DNA of 64,000 nt from Lycocorax pyrrhopterus obiensis (GCA_014706295.1 JACSVZ010000016.1:2008168-2072167), one strand, 5' to 3'. Counted from the stretch's first letter, positions 12,791 through 25,265 are shown. Notes: generated by a model not told the origin, from the letters alone. A program made the numbers and translations.

Positions 12791-13889
12791 TGTTTGCTTG
12801 ATGTCCTCTGCTTTCCTTTGGATTAGAACATCCCTGGGGGACAGAAATGGCCCGGCTGGGGTGTGTTATCTCAACAGAATGACCCTGCTGCCTTGACTGG
12901 TGAATTTCTGAAGACTTCATGTGCCTGCCATACTTGAGGATGGAGCTGGAGTGACCAGATGTGATGCACGGGGAGAAAAAGCAGCCCAAGGCATTCCTTT
13001 GGCCCTCTCCAAGTCCTTGTTTAACATTAACAGGAGCACTTCGTGCTCACGTAAGTTTGCTCCACGCCAAAGGAATCCGAATCAAGGTGTTAATACTTAA
13101 TGCAAACACCCTCCCTGCTGTTTCACGAGGTTTAAAAAGGTGATCAAGACTTATTAGGATTAAGGGCTTATTTCAGTTGAATTGATCAGATGGCATTTAG
13201 GTGTAATTTCAGCTAAAAATACAGGCAAGGGATAAGCAGATTTTATTTCTATATAAAATCGTCTCCTCCTCTCCCTCTCCCTGTGCCATGCACACATGCG
13301 GACGTGTTCGCACTTACCCTCAGCAACTCTGCCTGCTTTGGGTGGACTGGGGCTTTTTGTGCACTGGGGAAGGCTCTTTGGGCTGGCTCTGCAGGGAGGA
13401 CAGCGCTGCCTTGATCCCATCCGATGGATTTAAACCGCTTCCCTTCCCGTGGCACCAAAGCTGCTTGTCCAGAGCCACGTTCCTTGGACTGATTTAGCTC
13501 CCACCACCGTCGCTTCACAGTTGCAATCACAGATTTCTTGGAGCCGGCACTGAAATGTGTCCAGGCGGTGAGAACTGGAGCTGGAAGACGAGGAGCGGGA
13601 TGCTCTTCCATGGACCAACATTGCCATCTCATGGTGCAGTTGCTCGCCTGCAAACGCCGCAGAGATGCTCCCGCTCCCAGTGCTCACGGCTGCCGGCCCC
13701 CCAGCGCACGGGAGGAAAGCCAGGAAAGCCAGGAAACTTCACTCCCGGCCTCGGAGATGGAGGGACTTCACCAGGACCGGCCTCAGGACAGGCTCTCCTG
13801 ATACCCATCCGCATCCTCTTGCCGATCCTTGATTTCCCATGGCGATCCCGATCCCGCTGCGGTCTCTGCGCCAGCCCCGGCTCTCCCCA

Positions 13890-14240
13890 CTCCCAAGTTC
13901 TGTTAATTCTCATTTTCTCCAGCCTCACTAATAATTTCCCATGCGGCCCCATATCAAATGCTTTATTGAACTCCAGATAGATTAGATCTACCAAATTTCC
14001 CTTGTCTGGAAAACCAATTATCTTATCAAAGGAAGATGTCAGCACAGTCTGGCACAAACTGCCTTTGGTAAACCTGGGTTGCACTTTATCTCATTTTTCT
14101 CAGTGCCTTTAATTAATGTTTCCTTCAGAATTTGTCCTGCAATCCGGGGTCTGACTACAAACGGGTTAACACATCCAGAGCTGGATGCTCCTGCTTTTAA
14201 TTTTCCTTATCTTCCTTACTTTCCCTGTAATCCAGTTGCT
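13890..14240 (-). mobile_element. Ancient CR1/L3-type LINE reverse-transcriptase fragment
   Basis: Read on the minus strand from about 14084, the translation contains an FTKGSLCQT-like stretch, then DLIYLEFNKAFD, then a PHGKLL segment. This is the conserved fingers/palm region (domain ending in ...DF.KAFD.V.H) of CR1/L3-clade reverse transcriptases. The block to its right (14090-14240) resembles the RT segment preceding it in such elements, but with frame breaks. The copy is truncated and old, with no endonuclease or complete RT domain. Confidence 0.75.
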
Positions 14241-14504
14241 TGTAGGGGCTCAATCAGTGCTGTTCAACCCACAAAGCTCATTAGAAAGCTCTGCTGTCCT
14301 CTCTGCACACCACGTGTCCCTTCTCCCTGAATTCCTGGATCACCAGGGAATGGCCTGGTCCTGGCTGGGTCCTGGCAGTCCTCCTTTCTGCCTGCATTTA
14401 GGTATTTCCCTAAAGAAGCTTTCCAAGGCTCCAGACTTCCCCTCACATTGAAGGTGCACCTTTCTGCTGTCCCAACATTTGGATCCATCTCTGTCATCTC
14501 CCTG

Positions 14505-14735
14505 ATGTGGAGATCATGGAATACCAGAGTGGTTTGGGTTGGAAGGGACCTTAAAGCCCATCCATTCCCACCCCTGCCATGGGCAGGGACACCTCCCACT
14601 GTCCCAGGTTGCTCCAAGCCCCATCCAGCCTGGCCTTGGACACTTCCAGGGATCCAGGGGCAGCCACAGATTCTCTGGGCACGCTGTGCCAGGGCCTGCC
14701 CACCCTCACTGTAAATAATTTCTTCATCACATCTT
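14505..14735 (-). mobile_element. CR1 LINE 3' end fragment
   Basis: A minus-oriented CR1 3' region running from 'agatcatggaataccagag' through 'tggtttgggttggaaggga' and 'gccatgggcagggacacc' to 'gtgccagggcctgcccacc'. Confidence 0.9.
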
Positions 14736-14839
14736 TAATATCTGGAGCCAGACTGTTGCTCATGGGAAGGTCTTTTCCTATCTCTGATGTCACGGACACA
14801 CAGGAGTCAGTGAGGCCAAGTTCCCCAGGAATTTTAGCC

Positions 14840-14870
14840 ACCAAAAATAAATTTTTTTTTTTTTTTTTAA
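14840..14870. repeat. Poly-T run
   Basis: An uninterrupted T homopolymer of about 18 bases follows the CR1 copy. It is a low-complexity tract that is prone to sequencing length error. Confidence 0.9.
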
Positions 14871-16490
14871 CAGGTAAAGACATGACATGATTGAAATGAA
14901 GGCAGTGGGGAAGTTGTTTGTCCGCTTTGTCATGACAGACCAAGGATCTGCAGCTTGCCCAATGATTCTGTGTTATTCCAGAGGAAAATCCTGAATTCTG
15001 GATTTTCTGAGATTATTCCAGTGTGGCAGCAGAGCCATTTGCCATCCCACCTGGGCTAGAAGTTGAAAATTTTGCCTACCATTTGGAGTAAGTGTCCCCT
15101 CCAGCTATCAACGGGTCCTTGCCCTCACAGCTTGGGGAGCTGAAGATGCTCCCAGAGATCCTCTTTGCCGTTCTTCATGCCTAAAAAAAAATCCTTGGAA
15201 AATGCAGCCTTCCCAGCAGTCTGCTAGTTTTGTTTTGGCAGATGCTCAACCAAATGTTACTTTCTGGCATGGTGGGATCCCATCTTTTTGGAATCCATCT
15301 GATTGGCCTGCTGTCAAAACGTGCTGACAGCTCGGCTGGGCCTCTTGGAAAAATCTTGGGTTGTTCCCATTTTGTATTTTACGACACCACGGCAGCTCTT
15401 GGATCGTGGGAAAGGGAGGTCAGGATGGAGCCTGATGGAGCCAGGGAGGGGCCTTAGGGGGACGGAGGGTGAGGAGGGACTCTGCTTCTGCCACAAACCC
15501 TTCTGGCATGGCAGGGGACACTGGGCTGTGCTCCCAGGCCGCCCCTCCTCTGCCTTTCCTCCACATCCCAGGCTCCAGTTTCCCAGAGGAAAGCCATCAA
15601 CCCCAGCCCAACCCCTGCTTCCACCTGTTGTCCAGATTTAACTTGGAAGGGCATCGTTCCTGGTCAGTTGTTTCATCTCCTCTGCCCTTTGCAGTGTTTC
15701 GTGGCCAAGAATCCAAGGAGCAGCAGGGAAGGGGCCCGGGAGCAGGGAAAGCTCCACCCCTACAGCTCAGGAGCCAAGGAGGCACACGGTGGCCATGGGG
15801 ACAAACGGGTGTGATAAGGGAGCTCCATCCCAATCCTTGGAAAGTCATTCCCTGATCTCTGTTTTCCTTCCCTTCCTCTGTACACAAGCAGAGCAAGCAC
15901 AGAGCGGGAGGCTCTGACTACAGGCAGAGCTCCAAGAAGCCAGGATAAACCTCACAGAAGCACGAGTCGTGTGCCCCAAGCTAAATTTGCCTGGAAAAAA
16001 CCACCCTGGTAGTGTTTTACACCGCCCTATAATGACTTTCTTTCTGCTATGATTGTTGCTGTTGTTCTGGTTAATACCTTCCTCACTTAAAAAGCCCCGA
16101 ACACGACCCCGTGGCAGCCACGACACAAATATCATTTGCTTGGATTATTCCTGAGGTGGTTCCTGTGCTGGAGGCAGCGAGCGCTTACAATCACTCAGTA
16201 CATAATGGAGAAATCCGTTCCAATAATAACAATAATAATAGCATTTATTATTTTTGAAATATGACTCTGATGAATTCATGAATATAGAAAGCTCTTGTTT
16301 GCTGGCTGCTGGTGGAATCAAGCAGGATTTTCTGATGGAGTTTTTCTGGAGATTTCTAATGCCATTGCTCCAGATGTGCATCCATCACCTCTCAGCATCT
16401 GATTCCTGGGCCCACTGGGCATTTGGAGCACAGGGAGGGCAGATCAACCTGGGGCACCTCACCCTGCTCAGGGCACTGTGCTGACAGTAT
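14871..16490. other. Non-coding stretch
   Basis: No gene is recognised. An imperfect AAT-rich tract lies at about 16218-16252. Confidence 0.45.
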
Positions 16491-16494
16491 CCCA

Positions 16495-16730
16495 CAAAAT
16501 CCCAGGATGGTTTGGATGGGAAGGGACCTGAAACCTCCTCCAGTCCCACCCTCCCCCGGCCATGGCAGGGACACCTTCTACTGTCCCAGGCTGCTCCAAG
16601 CCCCATTCCAGCCTGGCCTTGGACACTGCCAGGGACCCAGGGGCAGCCACAGCTTCTCTGGGCACCCTGTGCCAGGGCCTCACCACCTTCACAGGGAGGA
16701 ATTTCTTCCCAATATCTGGTATTTACAATT
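16495..16730 (-). mobile_element. CR1 LINE 3' end fragment
   Basis: A minus-oriented CR1: 'aggatggtttggatgggaag', 'ggcagggacaccttctac', 'ggccttggacactgccagg', 'gtgccagggcctcaccacc' and 'aatttcttcccaatatctgg' occur in order. Confidence 0.9.
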
Positions 16731-17955
16731 ATTTACAAATGTTTGCTGTGTTATAAAAAAAACTTTTCTTGCAGGCAAAACAAGCAGTGATCTGGAGCTT
16801 TCCTCTCCCTGGTGTTTCTCTTTTCTAGGGCTGGGAGCTCTCTGGGGTCCTGTAAAACCAGGCTTTGCTCTGGCCCACCCTGCTCACAAGAATAAACCCT
16901 ACAAATTTCTCACGAGCTCAGCTTGGTGGGGTTTTTTTTTTGCCTTGCAGGGACTTCAGGATTGGCACAGCCCAAATCTCAGGGGCTCAAATACAATCTG
17001 AGGTAGGTAAAGCAGCAGTTTGCACTGGCCCTGCTCAGGGGAAACAGATCTGTTTCTAATGGGAGAAGAAAAAAAAGTGGCTTTGCCCAGTGAGGCTCCC
17101 TGGTCTAATGGTGTTTGAACTCTGATTTAGCAGCACAAAAAGCCCTGGTGCTGCAGAGGCAGATTTGGGAGCACCCCTGGCTAACCCAATTCCCTCTGCT
17201 CTGGAGGTGGGGAGAGAACTGGAAGGGCAAAAGTGGGAAGATTCGTGGGTCGAGAGAGTGACAGTTCAGTAGGGGAAGCAAAAGCTGTGCACGACCAAGC
17301 AAACCCGAGGGATCCGTTCCCCGCTTCCCACGGGCAGGTGTTCAGCCATTCCCAGAAAAGCCAGGCTCCATCACACGGACAGGAGACTCGGGAAGGGAAA
17401 TGCCACCACTCCAAGAATCCTTCTCTTCCTCCTTCTTCCCCCGGCTCTGTAATGTGAACACAGTCCCATCCCAGCTCCTCTGAGGGAAATCAACTCTGCC
17501 CCAGGCCAAACCAGCACAAAGATATTGCTTTACAATTGGCTGTAATTTGGCACAGATCGGCTCCTTGCATTCCTTCCCCCGGTATTTTTCCCTCCGTGCA
17601 TTCCTGGCCCTGCCTCCCCGTGAATCGACTGCCAAGCTCTCCTTTGGGAGGTGTAACTCCGGGTCTGTTTAGATGAGCTTCTCTCCTTTTGTGTCCATCT
17701 GCATGTAAGCTCTAAGTGCTTTATTGTTTTCCAAGCACAGCTATTGATTTTTGGGGAAATAACTAAGAAAACATTAATTTATAGCTTCCCAATTGCTCAA
17801 AAGGAGCAAACGACTTTTCTACCATATCAACATAATTCTAAGAAAAAGACAGAGGCTTTCAATAAATACCAGAAGATATAAACGCCAGGAGTTAAGAGCA
17901 GCGAGGAGGATGGAAAACCAGAGAGGGTGTGTGGAGGGTGGTCATCTATAACCAA
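16731..17955. other. Non-coding stretch with an AT-rich right half
   Basis: No gene is recognised. 17660-17890 is AT-rich, repeat-free and enriched in ATTA cores, so it is a weak candidate for a conserved non-coding element. Confidence 0.35.
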
Positions 17956-17957
17956 GA

Positions 17958-18385
17958 ATTCATGGAATTCTTTGGGTTGGGAGGCACCTTAAAGCCCATC
18001 CCATTCCACCCCCTGCCATGGGCAGGGACACCTTCCACTAGCCCAGGCTGCTCCAAGCCCCGTCCAACCTGGCCTTGGACACTTCCAGGGATCCAGGGGC
18101 AGCCACAGCTTCTCTGGGCACCCTGTGCCAGGGCCTCCCCACCCTCCCAGGGAACAATTTCTTCCCAATATCCCATCCAGCCCTGCCCTCTGGCAGTGGG
18201 AAGCCATTGCCTGTGTCCTGCCCCTCCATCCTTTGTCCACAGTCTCTCTCCATGTTTCTTGTTGGCTCCTTCAGGCATTGGAAAGCCACAATTAGGTCAC
18301 CTGAGACCCTTCTTTTTGCCAGGCTGAACAATCCCAAATTGCCCAGCCTTTCCCCATAGAAGAGGTGCTCCTGGAGGGCCATCAG
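17958..18385 (-). mobile_element. CR1 LINE 3' end, longer copy
   Basis: A minus-oriented CR1 fragment of about 430 bp. Beyond the usual 3' end it continues into upstream CR1 sequence, with 'catgtttcttgttggctcct', 'aggctgaacaatcccaa' and 'ctttccccatagaagaggtg'. It is one of the two longest CR1 copies in the window. Confidence 0.9.
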
Positions 18386-18534
18386 GATGCTCATAGAGGG
18401 TGTGCAAGGAGAGATTGAGGGGGATGCTCAGAACAGCAGAGGAAAAGGGAGTCTGGTCACTGTCTCTCACTGTTTAAGAGTTCCTAGGGAAAGCTGAGCC
18501 AGGCTGGTTTGGGTGATGCCGAGAGTGTGTTCAT

Positions 18535-18600
18535 AAATATAACATTATTGTGTAATGTTATTATAATATATATATTGTTATATTAATATTTTTCATGGGG
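18535..18600. repeat. AT-rich low-complexity tract
   Basis: A 60-bp AT-only stretch with partly palindromic TATA/ATAT runs ('aatatatatattgttatatt') lies between two CR1 copies. Confidence 0.8.
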
Positions 18601-18767
18601 AATGGCAATGTCTGCATGAGGTTCTTGCCTTCAGCTCCTGACTCCTCTTCTGAATCATCCTTTTGGATGGTACTTCGGCCCAATCCAGCCCCAGCAGATA
18701 CTACAGATCCAGCCCAGAGGCTGGCTGGGCTCATGGAGAGCGGTCCCAAAGCAGCCATATCAATGCT

Positions 18768-18945
18768 CCTCTGTTCTGGGAGGAGAAGCTGTGGCTGCCC
18801 CTGGATCCCTGGAAGTGTCCAAGGCCAGGCTGGACAGGGCTTGGAGCAACCTGGGACAGTGGAAGGTGTCCCTGCCTGTGGCCAGAGGGTGGAATGGGAT
18901 GGATGTTATGGTTCTTCCCACCCAAAGCATTCCATGATCCTGTGA
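18768..18945 (+). mobile_element. CR1 LINE 3' end fragment
   Basis: A plus-oriented CR1 3' end: 'gagaagctgtggctgcccct', 'ggaagtgtccaaggccagg', 'agtggaaggtgtccctgcc' and 'cattccatgatcctgtgat'. Confidence 0.9.
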
Positions 18946-19071
18946 TCCACGTCCCAGTGAACTCAAGCTGAGCAGGCAGAGCAGGGGCCAAAGCTGGTGG
19001 GACACTTTCCCCATGACTCTGGGGATTATCCTGTGGTGTTTGAGTCCCAAAGTCCCCTGAGTGTGTTGGAT

Positions 19072-20404
19072 GTGGGGAAGGTGCGGGAAGGTGCGGGAAG
19101 GGAAGGTGCGGGAAGGTGCGGGAAGGTGCGGGAAGGTGCGGGAAGGTGCGGGAAGGGAAGGTGCAGGAAGGTGCAGGAAGGTGCGGGAAGGTGCAGGAAG
19201 GTGCAGGAAGGGAAGGGAAGGGAAGGGAAGGGAAGGGAAGGGAAGGGAAGGGAAGGGAAGGGAAGGGAAGGGAAGGGAAGGGAAGGGAAGGGAAGGGAAG
19301 GGAAGGGAAGGGAAGGGAAGGGAAGGGAAGGGAAGGGAAGGGAAGGGAAGGGAAGGGAAGAGAAGGTGCGGGAAGGGAAGGAAAGGGAAGGTGCGGGAAG
19401 GGAAGGGAAGGGAAGGTGCGGGAAGGGAAGGTGCGGGAAGGGAAGGGAAGGGAAGGGAAGGGAAGGGAAGGGAAGGGAAGGGAAGGGAAGGGAAGGGAAG
19501 GGAAGGGAAGGGAAGGTGCGGGAAGGGAAGGTGCGGGAAGGGAAGGGAAGGGAAGGTGCGGGAAGGGAAGGGAAGGTGCGGGAAGGGAAGGGAAGGGAAG
19601 GGAAGGGAAGGGAAGGGAAGGGAAGGGAAGGGAAGGGAAGGGAAGGGAAGGGAAGGGAAGGGAAGGGAAGGGAAGGGAAGGGAAGGGAAGGGAAGGGAAG
19701 GGAAGGGAAGGGAAGGGAAGGGAAGGGAAGGGAAGGGAAGGGAAGGGAAGGGAAGGGAAGGGAAGGGAAGGGAAGGGAAGGGAAGGGAAGGGAAGGAAGG
19801 GAAGGGAAGGGAAGGGAAGGGAAGGGAAGGGAAGGGAAGGGAAGGGAAGGGAAGGGAAGGGAAGGGAAGGGAAGGGAAGGGAAGGGAAGGGAAGGGAAGG
19901 GAAGGGAAGGGAAGGGAAGGGAAGGGAAGGGAAGGGAAGGGAAGGGAAGGGAAGGGAAGGGAAGGGAAGGGAAGGGAAGGGAAGGGAAGGGAAGGGAAGG
20001 GAAGGGAAGGGAAGGGAAGGGAAGGGAAGGGAAGGGAAGGGAAGGGAAGGGAAGGGAAGGGAAGGTGCGGGAAGGGAAGGTGCGGGAAGGGAAGGGAAGG
20101 TGCGGGAAGGTGCGGGAAGGTGCGGGAAGGTGCGGGAAGGTGCGGGAAGGTGCGGGAAGGGAAGGTGCGGGAAGGGAAGGGAAGGGAAGGGAAGGGAAGG
20201 GAAGGGAAGGGAAGGGAAGGGAAGGGAAGGGAAGGGAAGGGAAGGGAAGGGAAGGGAAGGGAAGGGAAGGGAAGGGAAGGGAAGGGAAGGGAAGGGAAGG
20301 GAAGGGAAGGGAAGGGAAGGGAAGGAGAGGGAAGGGAAGGGAAGGGAAGGGAAGGGAAGGGAAGGGAAGGGAAGGGAAGGGAAGGGAAGGGAAGGGAAGG
20401 GAAA
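19072..20404. repeat. GGGAA pentanucleotide array with GGTGC interruptions
   Basis: About 1.33 kb of nearly perfect GGGAA units on the plus strand. Blocks where GGTGC or GGTGCGGGAA replaces units lie near 19078-19210, 19370-19440, 19515-19580 and 20064-20175. A single-base slip near 19795 shifts the register. The strand asymmetry is complete: plus is polypurine and minus polypyrimidine outside the interruptions. The pentamer has no stop codon in five of six frames, so very long meaningless open frames cross it on both strands. Confidence 0.98.
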
Positions 20405-21164
20405 GCTTGACTTCGCCCCAGTCACATCCCTGGGAGCTGGGGCCTCCTTCTGCTTCTGTGACACTGAGGGGTGATTTCGGCCTCCCCGGGCCATGCCACC
20501 CAGCCCTTGGAGATGCAGGAGGTCCAGGCACAGGCTCTGCCTCCAGACTCCCGTTTTTCTATGGAAAACGGGCTCCCATAGAGGGCAATGCAGAGCAGCA
20601 GCAGCATTTTGGCTGCTCCCCGTGTTTGGCATCAGTGTGTGTGGGTGTGAAGCACCCAGGGGTCTCAGCCCAAGCCCCAGCTGTGGACCAGCTGTGGCAA
20701 GTGTGTCACCCTGCTTATTGTCCCCTCAGCAGACTTTTGGGGACCCAAACTCCCCTGCTGGGCTGTCAGGGCACCAGTGAGGCCACAGCAGCGGCACCTG
20801 GAGCAGGGAATGGGCAGAGTCCTGGTGGGATGCCCAGCTTGCAGCATCCTGCGGGGTACAAAGGGATTGGCCTCAGTTCATCTGGAATCAAGGGGCAGGA
20901 TGAGGCTGCTCCAGGCTATAACTTTCTGCTGGAGTGAGGTCCATGGAAAAATCTCCTCCTAAATCTGTGCCAAGAGTCTCGGTAGGGCATTAGGGCAATG
21001 GGGAGAACTGGGGGATGAGGGAGAAGTTTCTGCGTTATGGATAAGATAAAAACTGGGCTGAAACTTTTAATATCAGCTCTGTCTCTGTCCTGGTGTTGCT
21101 GCATCCTCCAGGCTCAGCAGACACTTCCCAGTGCCCTGGGAAGGGAGGCAGGAATGGACCACCA

Positions 21165-21235
21165 TGGAATCATGGAATGGTTTGGGTTGGAAGGCACCCT
21201 GGAGATCACTCATCTCCAACGGGCAGGGATGCCAT
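21165..21235 (-). mobile_element. CR1 LINE 3' tail fragment
   Basis: A short minus-oriented tail: 'ggaatcatggaatggtttgg', 'gttggaaggcaccctggaga', ending at 'gggcagggatgc'. Confidence 0.8.
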
Positions 21236-23448
21236 GGATCTGCTGGATGGGCGGATGGATGCGTTCACCCCCAGAGGAGCTGCCAGCGTCGGAGCCGCGC
21301 GCTGTCCGCCCCAGTTCCCTGCAGGTCACCTGCAAACGATGGACCCGAGCGCTGTTTGCCGAAGGGGAGCGTTCCTCACCGAGGGGTGTGCCGGGCTCCT
21401 CACCCACGTCATTGCCCCGGGGATGTTGTTCACAACTGGAGCCCTCCTGGCATTTTCACCCGGGCTCTTATCAGCTGATTAAGCGCTGGGTATCTCGCTG
21501 CCTTTCCGTGGGCGCTGTTTGCTCTGCCTGCGGCAGCGTTAGCAGCTCTCGCATCCCCCGCCAGCCCTCCCAGCAGGAATCACATACCCGGGGGCAGCAT
21601 CTCTGCACCCTGCCGAGGGGTGAGGGGGTGCCCCCGAGCTGGCCCGGAGCGAATGGGAACACCCTGGAATGCTCGTTGCTGGTTTTGAAGAGCTGGCTGG
21701 GTTTTTGGTGCCATCACAGGCTGCGGGGGGGATACGCTGAGTGGTTTTTTGGTGGTTTCCAAGCCCTGGTGGTGGAGAGAGGTGGGGGGTTGGGTGGAAA
21801 ATGGGTGGTTTTGCCATGTTTGCGTGTGTGCAACACGTGGGGCTGCCGGCACTCCCTGGCTGGACAAAGCTTCCAGCTCTCCTGTCATCCCTGCATGTTT
21901 CTGGCATTTCTTGGCCAAAAATAGGAAGAGAAAGGAAAAAGAGGAGGAGGAGAGCTGCAAAGAACCTGATTGGTGTGGGTGGCTGCAGCCAGAGGTCACG
22001 TCCCAGCCGGATGCTGTGGTGTCCTCTCATGGGCTGAGCAGCTCTGGGTCAGGGGGGATGCACTGGCCAGTTTTCTTGGATGTCACAGCTCCACCTCTCC
22101 TTCCAAATTCTGCTGTCCCAGTACAGGATGGCCACTGCAGTTCACACCCCTTAGACTCCAGAGCCACGAAAGCTCTGGGGAATCCTTCTAATCTGAGGTG
22201 GGTCACCCAATCCTGTTCCTGTGCCCCTCGAGGCATCCTGCTGGGGACAAGCAGAGGCTCTGAGGGATTGGGGAACCTCCCCACCTGCCTGGGCAGGCAC
22301 AGGAGCCTGTCAGGCAGTGGTTCAGGAAGTCCAGTGTTATTTGGGATGTGTTTGTGTAGCAAGCCCTGTTGTTGCCCCCCGTGGAAGTATCCAGAGCACC
22401 GATCCCACCCAGCAAAGTTCTTCTTTGCCCCATAACAGCCTCCCTAAGTGCGGATCTGGGTACAAAGAGAAAAGGCTGAGTGTGCTGCAAACCACCCCCA
22501 AAAGGTGCCTTTTCCCAGTCCCGCCCATCCTCGGTGACGCTGGCAGAGCAGGGGACTCACCTTTGGCCAGCGGAGGACCTCGCACTGCCCACTGCCGGGA
22601 GAGCACAGCCCCAGCGGAGCCTTATCTCGGCACGCCGGCAATGCAAACAGCAGAGTTGGTGCAGAGCGAGCCATGAGGCTGCTCCGAGCCCTGCCAGGGC
22701 AGGACACAGCGGGGAGGCAGCGCAGCTCCTCGGGCTCTCCGTTGCCTGTGCATCCCTCCCAGTGGGGCTTCCCAACAGCCTGCACGCCTCGCCCGCTCTC
22801 GGCAGCCCTCAGGTGAGTTTTGCTCTATCCCTAAACCTGTCGAGTTGGAGAATGGGAAGGCAGGTGTGGCACAGCACAGGGAGAAGCCCCTTCTCTCGCA
22901 TCAGATCGGCCGCATTGATTAATCTGCCATGGACCCGATACATTCCTCGCACAGGTTTTCCATGGGAAGGCGCTTTCCGAACGTGCCTGGTGTTAAACGT
23001 GAGGAGGCTGGGCTTGAAGCGCGCACACGTGCACTAGCTGGATTGCAGCCGTAATTTCCTCGAGCAGATCCCATAAAGACACAAAAATAAACCGGTGTGC
23101 GTTCAGGAGACGCTGTTTGTGTGGAAATAGGGGACTGCCCTGGGGTTATTCCCAGGAACATCCAAAAGTCAAATCCCAAAGCAAATCCCACCGGCTCTCA
23201 GCGGAAAGCTGCAGAGCTGGGGATAGGCAAGAGGATAGAGGTCTCTGCTTTGAATCCCAAGGGATTCCAGGAGCTGTGGGAATGTGGATTCAGCGGCAGT
23301 GGGGTTTGCCAGAGGACTGTGAAGTGTGCAACATTTGCTTGTGGTGCATGAACTGCAGTCTGTGACGCAGCTCTCGCTTCGGAGAGCCTAAAAATGAAAT
23401 GAGGTCTGGGCTCAAGGGCTGGGCAAACTGCGAGCTGCAGGTGCTGGG

Positions 23449-23492
23449 GTTATTTATTTATTTATTTATTTGTTTGTTTGTTTATTTATTCC
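23449..23492. repeat. TTTA/TTTG tetranucleotide microsatellite
   Basis: About eleven tetranucleotide units, TTTA then TTTG then TTTA again, in a tract of about 43 bp. Confidence 0.95.
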
Positions 23493-24477
23493 TAAAAATC
23501 CTTTTTAGCAAATGAGGAGTTTTAGTCCTTGCTCAAGCTGAGCCCGAGTGCCCCCAGGGCTGGTGGTGCCCCGTGGGCTGTCCTGGGGACATCCTTTTGT
23601 GCACTGCAGGGACTCCAGGGGTGTGATGTGCCGGGGGTGTAGGGCCAGCACCCAGCAGGATCATCGCCCCTCTTTGGTGGCATTTACTGCAAAAATCCCA
23701 CTGTATTCCCAGCGCCTGTGTCTCACGGCCACCTCGAGGAGTTATCACAGGCATCTGTAGTAATCTCCCTTGTAGTCTCCCCGCCGTTCTCATCCTGCAC
23801 TTGAAACGCGGAAATTGCCCCAAGAAAAGAAATCTCTTTACAAGATGGGCCATCAAGGCAGCAGCCGCATCCCGGAATCATCCCGCTCAGCAGGGTAATC
23901 TATTCAATGGCCGGGATTTATTTTTAACATTCAGCTCTGCAGTCCTTTTAACTCGAGCGGGGAAGGGAACATTTTGATAACAGCAGCCTCCAGGTCAAAT
24001 GTGATGAGAATTCATAACTCGCCACACAGGGGTTTTGGAAAACCAGCCAAGCAAAACAATTTCCCGGAATGAGCCGATGAAGATGCGTGTTTCTCTTCAC
24101 AGCGTCGTGCACAGAGCAGGGAGGTGTTGGAGTGGCTCCTCATTCTCTGCCCACAATTTGCAAATAAAATGCCTCCCGGACTGTTTTAAATTTGAAGGAC
24201 TATTGCGAGCACGGCTTTGCTGGGCTGCTCGTAAAGACCTGAGACATCGGATCTGTCGGCCATCAAAGGAGAAATATGAATCCAGTAATAGGAATGTCCT
24301 CATGGTCCCAACTCTAATCAAAGCAAAGCCAGGGGTTTCTGCTTCAGGAGAGTGGCATCAAGATTTAAAAAGGAACAGAGGGACTCCAGTCCCTGCTCGG
24401 CACTGGAGCAGCCGCAGGAATGATTTACAGGGGCATGGAGTGACAGGACAGGGGGAATGGCTTTAACTGCCAGAGGT

Positions 24478-24812
24478 TAGATGGGATATTGGGAAGGCAT
24501 TCCTCCCTGTGAGGGTGGTGAAGCCCTGGCACAGGTTGCCCAGAGCAGCTGTGGCTGTCCCATCCCTGGAAGTGTTCTCAGCCAGCTTGGATGGGGCTTG
24601 GAGCAGCCTGGCATAGTGGAAGGTGTCCCTGCCTTAAGGGTACAGGAGCACCATTGGATGCCCCCAAGGATTGGGATGACCCAGGTCAGATTGGAGGGAT
24701 CCCCCTGAGCTTTCCTGGCCCTGGAGCCTGAGGGGTGTGAACTCCAGTGGAAGGGGGTTGGAGCAAAATGAGCTCTGAGGTCCCTTCCAACCCAAACCAT
24801 TCTGGGCGAGAA
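24478..24812 (+). mobile_element. CR1 LINE 3' end fragment with internal unrelated segment
   Basis: A plus-oriented CR1: 'gggatattgggaaggcattc', 'gtgagggtggtgaagccct', 'gcccagagcagctgtggct' and 'agtggaaggtgtccctgcc', with the 3' end 'aggtcccttccaacccaaac' at 24779. About 110 bp between 24640 and 24755 do not match the usual CR1 and look like an insertion or a divergent patch. Confidence 0.85.
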
Positions 24813-25265
24813 AAAAAACAACAACCAGAAGCCTGAAAATCTGGCCAAGCTGAGACTATGACAGAGCTGCCAGGGAGCAACTTTTTCTTTCTGTTGTCTT
24901 TTCAAATGACCAGAGTAAATTAACTGCACCTGTCTGAGAACGAGGCAGGTGGGAAAGGTGGGAGGAAATTTGGAGATTGAGCACTGTAGTTTATTTTAAT
25001 GTCAGTGCTGGTGTCTCCCGAGCCCCGTGGGGCTGGACTGGGCTGGAACATGTGTGTTCCACCTGAGCAGCACGGGGCAGCACAGGCTGCCTTATCTGCA
25101 GGCTCGGGAACACGGCCTTTCCAAACCGCGGATATTTGCTCTCCATTCCCTGTCTTCTGTTCAAGTTCCATATCTGCAGGGAGGCCCTGGGTGCTGCCAC
25201 TCACAGCAGAGTGCAGAGTGCTGGGACAACGAGAGAAACTGGGAATGCGATTGGAAAAATTAGCA

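Larger units (their letters stand above)
20405..24470. other. Non-coding stretch
   Basis: No gene is recognised. 21230-21680 is relatively CpG-rich for the window and holds a 'cttatcagctgattaag' GATA/E-box-like site near 21468. Nothing else could be assigned apart from the CR1 tail and tetranucleotide tract listed separately. Confidence 0.45.

Noticed and set aside
18731..20937. Very long open frames (450-650 codons) on both strands rich in GREGK or PFPSL repeats
   Set aside because: They are produced by the GGGAA array, which lacks stop codons in most frames. The same frame exists on both strands and has no homology.
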